Positions 19,708-27,916 of a stretch of 64,000 bases of DNA are shown here, piece by piece. Within the stretch, counting starts at the first letter, position 1. Each line of letters begins with the position of its first letter. The stretch is from assembly GCA_023665185.1 (NCBI GenBank), contig JAMPEL010000011.1:1-64000 (forward strand), in the 5' to 3' direction. The notes beneath the pieces were generated by a model. It searched no databases, had not been told where the DNA came from, and saw nothing but the letters and a program-made list of their open reading frames with translations. The stretch comes from Roseburia sp. Lineage in GTDB: Bacteria; Bacteroidota; Bacteroidia; Bacteroidales; Bacteroidaceae. Both the position numbers and the translations under genes were made by a program.

Positions 19708-20745
19708 ATGAGCAAATTGATAAAGCCAAAGGGTTACCAGCAACTGCTTGACCCTGCACAAACAGAACAAGGTATAAAACAAATAAAGGACTTCTTTCAA
19801 GCAAACCTGTCTACCGCCCTACGTTTACGACGAGTCACAGCCCCTCTTTTTGTCATGCGTGGACTTGGCATAAACGATGACCTGAACGGTGTAGAACGTC
19901 CGGTATCGTTCCCCATTAAGGACATGGATGACAAAGTGGCAGAGGTGGTACACTCATTGGCAAAATGGAAACGAATGATGCTTGCCGAATACAACATCCA
20001 GCCCGGATACGGACTGTACACGGACATGAATGCCATACGCGGAGACGAGGAACTTGACAACCTACACTCGCTGTACGTAGACCAATGGGACTGGGAAAGA
20101 ACCATCACAAAAGAAAACCGCAACCTCACTTTCCTGAAAAAAATGGTGAGGAGCATCTATGCCGCCATACGCAGAACTGAATATCTCGTATGCGAGACAT
20201 ACCCTCAGATAAAGCCTTTCCTGCCAGAAGAGATATATTTCATACACAGTGAGGAGCTTCTGCAACGCTATCCAACGCTCACTCCGAAACAGCGCGAGGA
20301 TGCGATATGCAAGGAATACGGGGCCGTGTTCATTATCGGCATAGGAGGAAAACTCAGCAATGGCAAGGAGCATGACTTGCGCGCTCCCGACTATGACGAC
20401 TGGACGACGGACAACGAGGAGGGATACAAAGGCTTGAACGGTGACATCATGATATGGTATCCTGTACTTGAGCGCGGTTTCGAGCTTTCATCTATGGGTA
20501 TACGAGTGGACAAGGAGGCTCTCCTCTACCAGCTTGAACTGACCGGTAAGGAAAACCGCAAAGAATTATATTTCCACAAGCGTCTGCTTGCCGATGAAAT
20601 GCCATTAAGCATCGGAGGCGGAATTGGCCAAAGCCGCCTGTGCATGGTGCTTCTCCACAAGGCGCACATCGGTGAGATACAGGCAAGTATCTGGCCCGAC
20701 AATATGCGCGAGGAGTGTGCAAAATGCGGAATGCCACTGATTTGA
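19708..20745 (+). CDS. asnA: Aspartate--ammonia ligase (asparagine synthetase A)
   Basis: 345 residues, matching AsnA (about 330-345). It makes asparagine from aspartate, ammonia and ATP in the cytosol and is related to class II aminoacyl-tRNA synthetases. Visible: KGYQQLLDPAQTEQGIKQIK, LRLRRVTAPLFVMRGLGIND, PVSFPIKDM, HSLYVDQWDWE, the LSNGKEHDLRAPDYDDW segment and the class-II motif 3 end GGGIGQSRLCMVLL. It is a single gene with its own promoter and a strong hairpin downstream. Confidence 0.96.
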   Translation: MSKLIKPKGYQQLLDPAQTEQGIKQIKDFFQANLSTALRLRRVTAPLFVMRGLGINDDLNGVERPVSFPIKDMDDKVAEVVHSLAKWKRMMLAEYNIQPGYGLYTDMNAIRGDEELDNLHSLYVDQWDWERTITKENRNLTFLKKMVRSIYAAIRRTEYLVCETYPQIKPFLPEEIYFIHSEELLQRYPTLTPKQREDAICKEYGAVFIIGIGGKLSNGKEHDLRAPDYDDWTTDNEEGYKGLNGDIMIWYPVLERGFELSSMGIRVDKEALLYQLELTGKENRKELYFHKRLLADEMPLSIGGGIGQSRLCMVLLHKAHIGEIQASIWPDNMREECAKCGMPLI

Positions 20746-20772
20746 ATTGAGTTTTGGTATATCATAAATCAC

Positions 20773-20809
20773 GGGCGGGACATGCACTCATGTTGTGCAT
20801 GTCCCGCCC
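20773..20809. terminator. Hairpin between asnA and the convergent truncated gene
   Basis: Perfect 15-bp GC-rich stem (GGGCGGGACATGCAC, 20773-20787, with 20795-20809) and a 7-nt loop between convergent genes. No long T run follows on either strand. Confidence 0.65.
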
Positions 20810-20845
20810 TGCGTAGTGTATATATCTTGATTATGGCAATCCGCC

Positions 20846-21325
20846 CTATTCCCTCAGGAAGTTATCAATAATAAGCCGTGTATTTGACGGCATATCTGTT
20901 CCGCTGACAGCAAAATGTCCCACTTCCATGTCTTTAAGCCATTGTTCAAGTATGGTTATCAGTTTGTCCTGCCTTGTTATTTTTCCCGGATTTATTTCAA
21001 GCATAAGCACTTCCAGATTATCAAGATTCTTTCTCGTTGCCATAAGAGAAAGGTTGTCAACATTATCAACAAGCATTGGTAAGATATAGCTGTATGCATT
21101 GCCACTCTTTTGTTTATTAGCGTCATGATATATGTATCCATCAGTCAGAATAACAAGTATATTCCGATAATCAGGACGCACACACAGGGCATCAACTTTT
21201 GCATTCTTGTTACAAAAGAATCCCCATATATCGCTACCAATCCAATTACGTTCACATAATGTCTGCCAATAAATCTGTGAAAGATTTTTTGAAAATTTTA
21301 TGTCCAAAAACAAACTTATTTTCAT
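20846..21325 (-). pseudogene. Truncated gene, C-terminal part of an unknown vWA-like protein
   Basis: The frame from the first ATG gives 159 residues, but coding-like sequence continues upstream without a start: the frame is open back to a TAG at 21392-21394 and reads TLSKITSSLLYSKAYPEQ just before the internal ATG. I see RNILVILTDGYIYHD, which resembles the central strand of von Willebrand A-type domains, and LEVLMLEINPGKITRQDKL. The N-terminal metal-binding strand (DxSxS) expected of such a domain is missing. The 1.12-kb element begins only 12 bp beyond the upstream stop, so the 5' part was probably lost when that element arrived. The vWA reading is a guess from one motif. Confidence 0.55.
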
Positions 21326-21536
21326 CTGTTCGGGATAAGCTTTAGAATAAAGCAGGCTGCTTGTAATTTTCGATAGTGTACTTATCCCGAGCTAAGGTCT
21401 TTTATGGTTCATCCGACATTTTGAGTGATTTATCTTGTTTTTTATAGAGTTGTCTTGATGTAGGTAATGTTTTGCCGGTGAATCCGACAGACTTCCTGAC
21501 TTTTTGTAAGCATATTTTGGGGTGTATTCTAACAGA

Positions 21537-21677
21537 CTCCTCCGTCACTTCGTGACACCTCCCCTAACTTAGATGAGGAGCTATATGCCTTGTCAATCAA
21601 CACATTAGTTTCTCTACGAACATGGTAATCTGGCTCCTCCCCTAAGTTAGGAGAGGTGTCACGAAGTGACGGAGGAG
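21537..21677. repeat. 36-bp-arm inverted repeat inside copy A
   Basis: Arms 21537-21572 and 21642-21677 pair at 35 of 36 positions across a 69-nt loop. Each arm holds the smaller palindrome GTCACTTCGTGAC flanked by CTCCTCC and CCTAACTTAG. The same structure recurs in copy B at 54833-54973, where the arms again differ by one base. Confidence 0.75.
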
Positions 21678-21739
21678 TTTGTCAAAAACACATGTATCAC
21701 CTCAAAAATTCTGACAGTTTGATATGTTAAATCCCATCT

Positions 21740-22343
21740 CCGTAGAATCGCCTCAAAATGAACCGGACTCCACCTCGGTTGCAAAAACGCGATTCTACGG
21801 AGGCTTTTAACCCCCGAAAATCGAGCAGACAAACAGAACAATCAAGACGACTAAAAGATATATAAATTTCACCCAAAACATACCTTCCCCACCCAAAAGC
21901 CCACTAAAGTCCAAAATTACAAGGTGCTGAAAATTTATTTCCAAGGCACACTGATTTTTTTCGCAAGGTGAACGAAATTTATTTTCAAGGTGAACAAAAT
22001 TTTCAAAGCCCGTTTTTCGGCCTAAAATCGGGCTTTTTTCCGAATCATATCCTCAAAAAGACGGCAGCCGCCTTTTCTATGCCCCGAAAAACAAAAATGG
22101 ATTTTGAGTCCGGAAAAAGACTATTTTAAGACAAAATTCTCATAACTCACTGATTATCAACACATCCTATTTTGACTCAAACCACGCGTTTTACGTCAAA
22201 AACCGCGTACTTTTCGCTAAAAATACATTTGATTGATTATCAACAACTTATCGGCAAAACATTCAAAAGTCAAGCACCGAGTCAAAGTCGATAGCCGCCC
22301 CAAACGTTAAAATTCGCCTTCTTTCCAAAGTGACATAATGTCA
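21740..22343 (+). repeat. 0.6-kb intergenic module, copy A
   Basis: Order: 61-nt hairpin (21740-21800); four units of a 22-bp-period array, each starting AAGG, at 21921, 21943, 21965 and 21987; a hairpin AAAGCCCG/CGGGCTTT (about 22005-22036); two TGATTATCAA sites about 80 bp apart (near 22150 and 22233); and the perfect 13-bp palindrome TGACATAATGTCA (22331-22343). The period of exactly 22 bp, not a codon multiple, argues against coding function. Confidence 0.7.
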
Positions 22344-22525
22344 AAACATCCCTTGCCCGTATTCTGCTGTCCTGCAATATGTGCGGCTGGATGGCTCAGG
22401 TTTGGGACTTCCGTTTGCAAAGCACATACACGCGATGGAATGGATGTATGGAGATACCGCAATAAATATTTGGCAAGGGTTATATCCACAGCGTATTGCG
22501 TATCACCCAAAATGCGGGATGAACC

Positions 22526-22709
22526 ATTTATATTTGTGAAAGAAAGATTGAAACCACATGTCCAGACAGATGCAAACGGCAGTTTTGTTGGTGTAACCTA
22601 TGAGCCTGAGAATGGCATTTTCAAACGTACCTGTAATGCTGTGCAAACAGACCAAAGCAAAGATATTGTCGAGTATGCAGATGATTACCTCCAAAAGAAA
22701 ATAAAATGA
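22526..22709 (+). pseudogene. 3' remnant of an unknown gene cut by copy A
   Basis: From the right end of the element to a TGA at 22707-22709 the frame reads FIFVKERLKPHVQTDANG, then GVTYEPENGIFKRTCNAV and ends DYLQKKIK. The composition looks like real protein, and a terminator overlaps the stop codon, as at a genuine gene end. The frame is open further left into the element (to an ATG at 22338), but that part is element sequence shared with copy B and is not native coding. I do not recognise the protein. Confidence 0.5.
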
Positions 22710-22745
22710 GACTGCACCGCAAATGTTCATACGATGCAGTCTCAT
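22706..22745 (+). terminator. Terminator overlapping the remnant's stop codon
   Basis: Perfect 11-bp stem ATGAGACTGCA (22706-22716) with 22735-22745 and an 18-nt loop. Confidence 0.6.
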
Positions 22746-22831
22746 GCAACAATAAAGATAGGGAAAATAATCAGCCTTTCATCAACAAATATCCACAGAT
22801 ATGGTGCTGACAAAAAGCACAAAAACAGTCT

Positions 22832-24625
22832 TCATTTCAGATACCAGTTGTCAGGATTCATCAAGACAGCTTTCATCTCAGCCTGATTGCTGAAACGGGC
22901 AGAAACCTTGTCTGCCATATAAGCCGGATAGCTGTTACGATGGCGGGCAATCCGAAGAAGGTCAAAGAAACGGTTTCCTTCAAAGGATGTCTCAGCGGCA
23001 AGCTCATCCACAATGCAATCCTCGACAAACGATATTGAATCAGAAAGAGCTAATGCCTTGTCCGCAGCATCATCTGACGGTAACAATACAGGCTCTCCGG
23101 TTTCCTCATCAACACCTACTGTATAGCGTGTATAGTCGGGTATCACATAATATTCCTTATCGAGTGGAATGCCACGTCCACGTCCGCGCATTGCCGTTCC
23201 GATATTCGCATTACCATCAGAGTTGTGAATCCAGCTGAAATCTGTGAATGAATTGCCTGTCAACTCACCCTGATTTACTTTCGACTCATCGGCAAGATTC
23301 TCAGCAGTAAGTCCATATTTCAACACGGCAAATGCCATTGAAGGTTTTCCCATCCGGTTAAGAGCCTCGGCAAAGCGCAAATACACCAAAGGAGTGCGGT
23401 AAAGAGGAATGACACGGGTAAACATCAGTCCTGTGACTGCCGTATTAAGAGGATCGCTCCCACTCTCGTTCATTGACGCGGCAGTATTATATTTGGTGAT
23501 ATAAGCACCTGTGCGCTTGCCCAATGTGATATTGCCAAACGAGGAAGCACTTACTTTTCCAGAAGAAGAGACAGCCTCTCCACGAAGATCGCCCTCAAAA
23601 TAAGAGCCTATCGACAATGCTCCAGCTTCCGCATAGAAGTGCATTTTGCGATTCATACCATTGACGAAAGACTCAGCCGGCACGATTGACGGATTGTCAT
23701 TGTAAGCATAGCGTATAAGCACAGGATGATACTCTTTGGAATCAGAACTATAAACTAATCCCGACAGCATCTCATCCATATATGAAGAGTTGTTCATGAT
23801 GTATGCAACAGCACGAGTGTCGCGCGCCCAGTTGTTGGAATAGTTGGCAGAAACGGTAAGTTTATAATGCTCTATCTGCTTATAATACATTGCAGCAGCC
23901 TCCTCATAACGGTTAAGATACAGATAAAGGTCGCCAAGAATAAGTGGTACAGGCAGGAACATCTTGCTTGAAGAATAGCCGTCTATTGTTCCATAGTCAA
24001 GCTGACGCACATCTGTATATGGCAACAAGTCCTCAATAAGCAGCTGAGCCAATTCATCTCCACTCTTCACCGGATAGTCCTTCATCGAAGCCTCAAGACT
24101 GAGAATAGGTTTGTCAATCCAGCGTACCTCGCCGTATGCAAGCAGCACCTGCCAATATGTCCACGCACGCACTGCCTTAATAGCGGCATACTCCGGAATC
24201 ATCACCTTGTCCTGATAAATGGTCACGGTCGTATCCATCCGCTCGATAGCATAATTGCAATTGTTGATAATATTGTAATAATCCTGCTGCATACGATAAG
24301 AATTTCCGGCTGTGACAGCAAAACGAGATATTTCCTGAAGCTCGGTTGAAGCGGCAGAAGTAGCTTCCATCAAATCGCCACGGAGTTCTCCGAACAGCAC
24401 ATAACGCTCTCCCACTTTCTGCAACTGAGAAAGTATTCCCATGATAGAATACAACGAATCGTTAGGCGAATCTAATTTGTCTCCCTTGTCAATCGTCACG
24501 GACGAGGAATCAGTGTCGAACACATCATCACAAGAAGTCAATGTTCCTCCTGCAAGCAGACCTGCCATCAAGACATAAGCCCATTTTCCGGAATAAAGTT
24601 TTATATTTTTGAATTGCATTTTCAT
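22832..24625 (-). CDS. SusD/RagB-family glycan-binding lipoprotein (second pair)
   Basis: 597 residues from the ATG at 24625; a TTG two codons upstream is also possible. The signal peptide ends in a lipobox (GGTLTSCDD), so it is anchored in the outer membrane facing out. SusD proteins form the lid of the SusC transporter and bind the oligosaccharide. The family's alpha-helical TPR-like scaffold is suggested by LGDLYLYLNRYEEAAAMYYKQ, and the C-terminal signature by EGNRFFDLLRIARHRNSYPA. It follows its SusC by 21 bp and ends the seven-gene operon. It is longer than the other SusD here, and the two are not close relatives. Confidence 0.95.
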   Translation of the reverse strand: MKMQFKNIKLYSGKWAYVLMAGLLAGGTLTSCDDVFDTDSSSVTIDKGDKLDSPNDSLYSIMGILSQLQKVGERYVLFGELRGDLMEATSAASTELQEISRFAVTAGNSYRMQQDYYNIINNCNYAIERMDTTVTIYQDKVMIPEYAAIKAVRAWTYWQVLLAYGEVRWIDKPILSLEASMKDYPVKSGDELAQLLIEDLLPYTDVRQLDYGTIDGYSSSKMFLPVPLILGDLYLYLNRYEEAAAMYYKQIEHYKLTVSANYSNNWARDTRAVAYIMNNSSYMDEMLSGLVYSSDSKEYHPVLIRYAYNDNPSIVPAESFVNGMNRKMHFYAEAGALSIGSYFEGDLRGEAVSSSGKVSASSFGNITLGKRTGAYITKYNTAASMNESGSDPLNTAVTGLMFTRVIPLYRTPLVYLRFAEALNRMGKPSMAFAVLKYGLTAENLADESKVNQGELTGNSFTDFSWIHNSDGNANIGTAMRGRGRGIPLDKEYYVIPDYTRYTVGVDEETGEPVLLPSDDAADKALALSDSISFVEDCIVDELAAETSFEGNRFFDLLRIARHRNSYPAYMADKVSARFSNQAEMKAVLMNPDNWYLK

Positions 24626-24646
24626 AATCAAACAAAGTTTTTATTA

Positions 24647-27600
24647 TTACAAACTGATTTTCACTCCTATACGAAATGAACGTGTCTGCGGAGTAAGTCC
24701 GGCATCGACACCCTGCCAAAGCACGGAAGGTCCAAAAGAGAACTCAGGATCCGCACCAAGATAATTTGTAAGCGTGAACAGATTGTCGACCGCTCCCCAT
24801 ACAGACAGACTCTGTATAAAGTTTACCTTCAAAGGAACATTATATGACAAAGAGATACGTTTGAACCTGAAGTATGAGGCATCCTCTATCCACCGGTCTG
24901 AAAAGCGTGAGTTGCCCATAGGGTCGCCGTATGTGGCACGTGGAACACTTGTATGTTGTCCATCGGCTGTCCATCGGTTCTCCAAAGAGGTGCTTTGGTT
25001 AATAATGTCGCTTCCAGACTCCAAACCGGCTCTCAACGCATTGTAAGCATCGTTGCCCAAAGAGTATGTAAAGAGAGCGGACAAGTCGAAACGCTTGTAA
25101 CGCAAGTCAAGAGTGATGTTTCCATATACATCCGGGTTTGGATTGCCAAGCACAACACGGTCGTCATCATCAATGAAGCCGTCATGATTTTGGTCTACGA
25201 AAATCATGTCACCTGCACCAAACGGAACAATCTGTCCGTTATCGGTCTTTACAGCAAGATTGGCAGCGGCAGCCTCTGCTGCATCAGAAAAGACTCCGGC
25301 TGTCTTATAACCGTAAAAGACTCCGGCAGGACGTCCCTCTTCCGTAAGAATCTGTCCGTCACATACATCTGTAATGTAACTGCCATTATTGAGTTTCGTA
25401 ATCTTGTTCATATAATGTCCGGCAGAAACACCCATATTGAACTTGAGATTCTTCTGGTCTACAATCTTTGCATTTACAGCCACTTCAAAACCATTATTGG
25501 TCATCTCTCCGTTGTTGTCCCAAAAATATTCCAAACCTGCCACATCGTTGAGCGGCTTGTAAGTAAGCAAATCTCTTGTCTTTGCAAAATAGACATCCGC
25601 ACCCAAAGCAAGACGGTTATTAAGCAAACTTGCATCCAAACCCACATTAAATCGGGTGGTTGTCTCCCACTTCAGTTTCTCATTACCAATATTTGCCAAT
25701 ACAAGTCCGGCTGTATTCTGAGCAAAGGCACTGCTGCTCAGATAAGTGCGGTTGGCAAATACCGGAAGCCTGTCATTGCCGGTAATATTGAATGAGGCTC
25801 TGAGTTTCAGGTTATCAATGCCCCGGACATTCTTCATAAATCTCTCAGAAGAGATGAGCCATGCAGCCGAAACAGACGGGAAAAATGCCCAGTTAGTACC
25901 ACAAAGTTCGAGCCCGCCGGCATCGGAGCCAAAACGTGAAGAGGAAGCAAGCGACATTCCTACATTAAACAGATACTTGTTGAGATAAGAATAGTCGGCA
26001 TCCAAATACCATGTACCTTCTCTGTCTGTGTACTCGTCACCTGTCAGGAAACGCAAGTTGCTATTAGTATTGGCAAGTGCCTTCATAAAGTCGGAACCAG
26101 TGTTGTATCCTCGTCCTGCGGTGTACTTATAGTAATTATTGTAGAAGTATCCGCCAATCTTTGTCTTCAAATTGTGATGGTAATCGTTAAGGATTGTCCA
26201 GTCGACATGGAGGTCGGCAGACAGCGTGGACTGACGCGCCATAAAGTTACGCACCTCATTAAGTGCCGTAGCATATACCTCTCCATTACTGTTGTAAAGC
26301 GGTTCATCAGCCACTCCCGCATCAGGAACAAACACATCCTCATTTGCTTTGTCCCATGAGAACCCCAATATGGCAGACAAGGAAAGTTTGTCAGAGAACT
26401 TATATCTTGGAGCAAGATTCAAATTAAATCTGTATTTGTCTAATGAAGGAATACCATCGCCCACCAAAGCCAATGGATTGCCGACATTCAGCTCATCAGT
26501 ATCGCTAAGACGGTTAGTCAGCATTCCTGAACCATTATGCTGCCACGGTCCGTAAAGCGGAGATTTTATGAGCGACATATAATAAGGAGAACGCACCTCA
26601 TCAAGTCCGTCAAATATAGCATCAGTGGAAGTCTGGGAATAAGCAATATCAGCCAGCACATCAAAGTTCTTCATCAGATGAATATCAGAATTGAACCTGA
26701 CATTCAAACGGTCGAAACTCGTTCCATCAATATTTCCATCATTCTTCGCATAACCAAGTGAGAAACGATAAAGAGCTATATCATCACCACCGCTAACAGA
26801 AATTCCATAATTCTGAATCATGGAAGTCTTGTTCACTTCGTCCAGCCAGTCAGTATTATTATGAGTGTCCCAATAGTAAGACTTTGACGGGTCGTCATTG
26901 GTAAACTGGAACTTGGCAATGTCGCTCGCATCCATCCCACGCATCACATCTGTAGCATACAGTTTGTAAGAAGAGGCATCCATTACCGGTACAGACTTGA
27001 ACGGAGTCTGGAAACCAACTGACAAATTCGCCTCTATTTTAGTTGCCATATCACGTCCGCGCTTTGTCTCGATAAGAATCACACCGTTGGCAGCCTTTGC
27101 TCCCCAAATGGCACTTCCGTTTTTCAGTACAGTCACCTTGTCTATATCATCTGGGTCAATCAATGTCAAAGGATTATTGTGAAAGTTATCCATCACACTC
27201 ACTGCCGACTCCTGCATCTGCCACACAATACCATCGACCACAAAAAGAGGCTGGGCAGAAAGATTCAATGAGTTGAATCCACGAATAAAGAAGGAAGAGC
27301 CTGCACCTGGCGCACCGGAGGACTTCACAGTACGGAGTTGCCCGTTCAGAAGGGAGTTCAAATCATCTGCAAAGTTCACTACCCCATCAGCAAATTCAGA
27401 CACATAAGATTTACTATCCGGAGCATCATAACCTGCATCATAATATCCATAACCGTCACCCGCAGATACAGTAATATCCACAGTTTCGCGCCCTTTCAAA
27501 GGAATAATCTGACGATGGCAACCGGGAGCCTCAACAATCAAAGGAACATTCAAATCGGGAAGATTTATCTCATATCTGCCTTCCTCATCGGTCATAGCAG

Positions 27601-27832
27601 AAACTTTGAGATTGGGTGACGAAATGCGCACACCAGCCAAAGCCGCACCTGTATCAGACTTGACCACACGACCGTTCACCTTATAAGGAAAACGCATGGC
27701 AGCCACTTTCTCAGTCTTTGTCGAGTCATCACTATTCTCCACCCTTTGCGCATAAACCGGCAATGTAAGCAAACTTATGCCGGTGACCGTTCCCGCAGTT
27801 TTAAGCACACGTAGATATTGTTGATTATTCAT
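24647..27832 (-). CDS. SusC/RagA-family TonB-linked outer-membrane transporter (second pair)
   Basis: 1061 residues. A signal peptide (MNNQQYLRVLKTAG...LPVYAQ) is followed by a carboxypeptidase-regulatory-like domain (VNGRVVKSDTGAALAGVRI, about 50-120), the plug domain (FFIRGFNSLNLSAQPLFVVD, then TVLKNGSAIWGAKAANGVIL, about 165-290) and a large beta barrel with many aromatic strand ends, finishing RSFRIGVKISL. It imports oligosaccharides across the outer membrane with TonB energy. The usual N-terminal DUF4974/STN signalling extension is absent, so it is not a sigma-factor-coupled transporter; this fits HTCS control. It lies 84 bp after a fasciclin gene and 21 bp before its SusD. Confidence 0.95.
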   Translation of the reverse strand: MNNQQYLRVLKTAGTVTGISLLTLPVYAQRVENSDDSTKTEKVAAMRFPYKVNGRVVKSDTGAALAGVRISSPNLKVSAMTDEEGRYEINLPDLNVPLIVEAPGCHRQIIPLKGRETVDITVSAGDGYGYYDAGYDAPDSKSYVSEFADGVVNFADDLNSLLNGQLRTVKSSGAPGAGSSFFIRGFNSLNLSAQPLFVVDGIVWQMQESAVSVMDNFHNNPLTLIDPDDIDKVTVLKNGSAIWGAKAANGVILIETKRGRDMATKIEANLSVGFQTPFKSVPVMDASSYKLYATDVMRGMDASDIAKFQFTNDDPSKSYYWDTHNNTDWLDEVNKTSMIQNYGISVSGGDDIALYRFSLGYAKNDGNIDGTSFDRLNVRFNSDIHLMKNFDVLADIAYSQTSTDAIFDGLDEVRSPYYMSLIKSPLYGPWQHNGSGMLTNRLSDTDELNVGNPLALVGDGIPSLDKYRFNLNLAPRYKFSDKLSLSAILGFSWDKANEDVFVPDAGVADEPLYNSNGEVYATALNEVRNFMARQSTLSADLHVDWTILNDYHHNLKTKIGGYFYNNYYKYTAGRGYNTGSDFMKALANTNSNLRFLTGDEYTDREGTWYLDADYSYLNKYLFNVGMSLASSSRFGSDAGGLELCGTNWAFFPSVSAAWLISSERFMKNVRGIDNLKLRASFNITGNDRLPVFANRTYLSSSAFAQNTAGLVLANIGNEKLKWETTTRFNVGLDASLLNNRLALGADVYFAKTRDLLTYKPLNDVAGLEYFWDNNGEMTNNGFEVAVNAKIVDQKNLKFNMGVSAGHYMNKITKLNNGSYITDVCDGQILTEEGRPAGVFYGYKTAGVFSDAAEAAAANLAVKTDNGQIVPFGAGDMIFVDQNHDGFIDDDDRVVLGNPNPDVYGNITLDLRYKRFDLSALFTYSLGNDAYNALRAGLESGSDIINQSTSLENRWTADGQHTSVPRATYGDPMGNSRFSDRWIEDASYFRFKRISLSYNVPLKVNFIQSLSVWGAVDNLFTLTNYLGADPEFSFGPSVLWQGVDAGLTPQTRSFRIGVKISL

Positions 27833-27916
27833 ATCTTAGTTTTTTATTTACATTTTAAATTCAGATAATGCAACAGCATATCATATATTATTCAAAATCA
27901 GTTCACAAAGGGCATG

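Larger units (their letters stand above)
21406..22525 (+). mobile_element. 1.12-kb non-autonomous element, copy A, with terminal inverted repeats
   Basis: The left end (GGTTCATCCGACATTTTGAG, from 21406) is matched by its inverted copy at the right end (to 22525), 20 of 23 positions. Length is 1120 bp, almost the same as copy B at 54.7 kb (1119 bp). TTTAT flanks the left end and also lies one base beyond the right end, a possible 5-bp target duplication. Inside are a 36-bp-arm inverted repeat, the 0.6-kb module and a tail shared with copy B. No transposase frame exists, so movement would need a helper enzyme. It separates two broken genes. Confidence 0.65.

Noticed and set aside
21921-22008. 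The 22-bp-period array as a short CRISPR
   Set aside because: There is no constant repeat with variable spacers; the whole unit drifts, the period is far too short, and no cas gene is near.
21406-22525. Element A as an invertible promoter region (phase variation)
   Set aside because: Terminal inverted repeats could allow inversion, but no outward promoter directed at SusD or a neighbouring intact gene, and no site-specific recombinase, is present; both copies also have the same orientation.
22338-22709. A 123-codon frame as an intact gene
   Set aside because: Its first ~60 codons are element sequence also present in copy B, where the frame is not kept; only the part after 22525 looks like native coding.
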